Positions 63,836 to 64,000 of a stretch of 64,000 nucleotides of DNA are shown here, one piece after another. Position 1 is the stretch's first letter, and each line of letters opens with the position of its first letter. Origin of the DNA: Sinobacterium caligoides (GTDB taxonomy: Bacteria; Pseudomonadota; Gammaproteobacteria; Pseudomonadales; Sinobacteriaceae); contig NZ_RKHR01000005.1 in assembly GCF_003752585.1 (NCBI RefSeq), forward strand, positions 406,947 to 470,946. Direction: 5' to 3'. The notes beneath the pieces are model-generated. The model was not told the DNA's origin and ran no database searches. It saw nothing but the letters and a program-made list of their open reading frames with translations. The translations under genes and the position numbers were made by a program.

Positions 63836-63957
63836 TCGCACATCCTCCACGCTTCTTATCAGTATCGGCAGACTGTATCACAATCAAAAGCTTAGAAACC
63901 ACCGTTGAATCACACTTAGTGACCTGTTCAAGCCTTACATCAAACGTTAGAAGTCGT

Positions 63958-64000
63958 TTAAAGCTGCCAATAGCGACGATAAGATGACAGGTAGCGCTCT
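63958..64000 (-). CDS. Possible 3' end of an upstream gene (ComEC?), cut by the window edge
   Basis: A frame open to the window edge ends at 63958 with ...ERYLSSYRRYWQL. In relatives, exbB is preceded by the DNA-uptake channel gene comEC/rec2, and the Arg/Tyr/Trp-rich tail would suit it. Only 13 residues are visible, and another frame ends at 63947, so this is a guess from synteny. Confidence 0.3.
   Translation of the reverse strand, partial: ERYLSSYRRYWQL

Overview
The window looks like chromosome of a marine, aerobic gammaproteobacterium of moderate GC content. The clues are a uvrY/gacA-uvrC-pgsA block, an exbB-exbD-msbA-lpxK-kdsB-murB block, TonB-dependent receptors, a FadL/VolA-type lipid-scavenging pair and VPLPA-CTERM surface proteins. 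A Cellvibrionales/Spongiibacteraceae-like origin is my guess from gene content; no sequence comparison was possible. I see no prophage, insertion sequence or CRISPR array.

Layout. 1-3.9 kb: the end of a DUF885 metallopeptidase gene, a nitronate monooxygenase, a CDGSH iron-sulfur protein, a zinc alcohol dehydrogenase and a DUF2789 protein. 3.9-5.4 kb: a gene-free stretch with three diverged tandem copies of a ~215-nt minus-strand transcription unit. Each copy has its own sigma70-type promoter (16-bp spacer) and an intrinsic terminator, and several stems keep their pairing while the sequence changes. This looks like an undescribed small-RNA family and is the main find. 5.4-18.3 kb: an iron island. 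A minus-strand receptor/inner-membrane module (TonB-dependent siderophore receptor, small membrane protein, PepSY reductase-like protein) diverges from a plus-strand hydroxamate siderophore operon (PLP decarboxylase, N-hydroxylase, MFS exporter, fused acyltransferase-NIS synthetase, then a membrane acyltransferase). Two Fur-box-like palindromes lie between them. The gene set fits a desferrioxamine/bisucaberin-type product.

18.3-32.7 kb: a GNAT enzyme; a FadL plus VolA-like lipase pair; a small lipoprotein; an HNH nuclease; a minus-strand run headed by a GbsR/MarR-like regulator with an operator-like palindrome over its own promoter; a LysR regulator divergent from pirin, truncated hemoglobin and glutathione transferase genes; and a second TonB-dependent receptor. 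33-41.7 kb: two phospholipase-D-superfamily phospholipid synthases (cardiolipin and phosphatidylserine), an F420/deazaflavin-type oxidoreductase, MarR and AraC regulators, a Bcr/CflA-type exporter, a Rho-binding antiterminator and a cyclase-family hydrolase.

41.7-53.5 kb: a looser accessory region with two VPLPA-CTERM proteins, an intracellular class-3-like lipase, tandem outer-membrane beta-barrel paralogues that share a nearly identical 3' end, a catalase with an OxyR-like site far upstream, a DLH-like and a GFA-like protein, a tRNA-Leu and an Hpt protein. 53.5-54.3 kb: an alternating array of four tRNA-Gly(GCC) and two tRNA-Cys(GCA). 54.4-64 kb: core genes pgsA, uvrC, gacA/uvrY (TTG start), murB, kdsB, lpxK, msbA, exbD and exbB, all on the minus strand.
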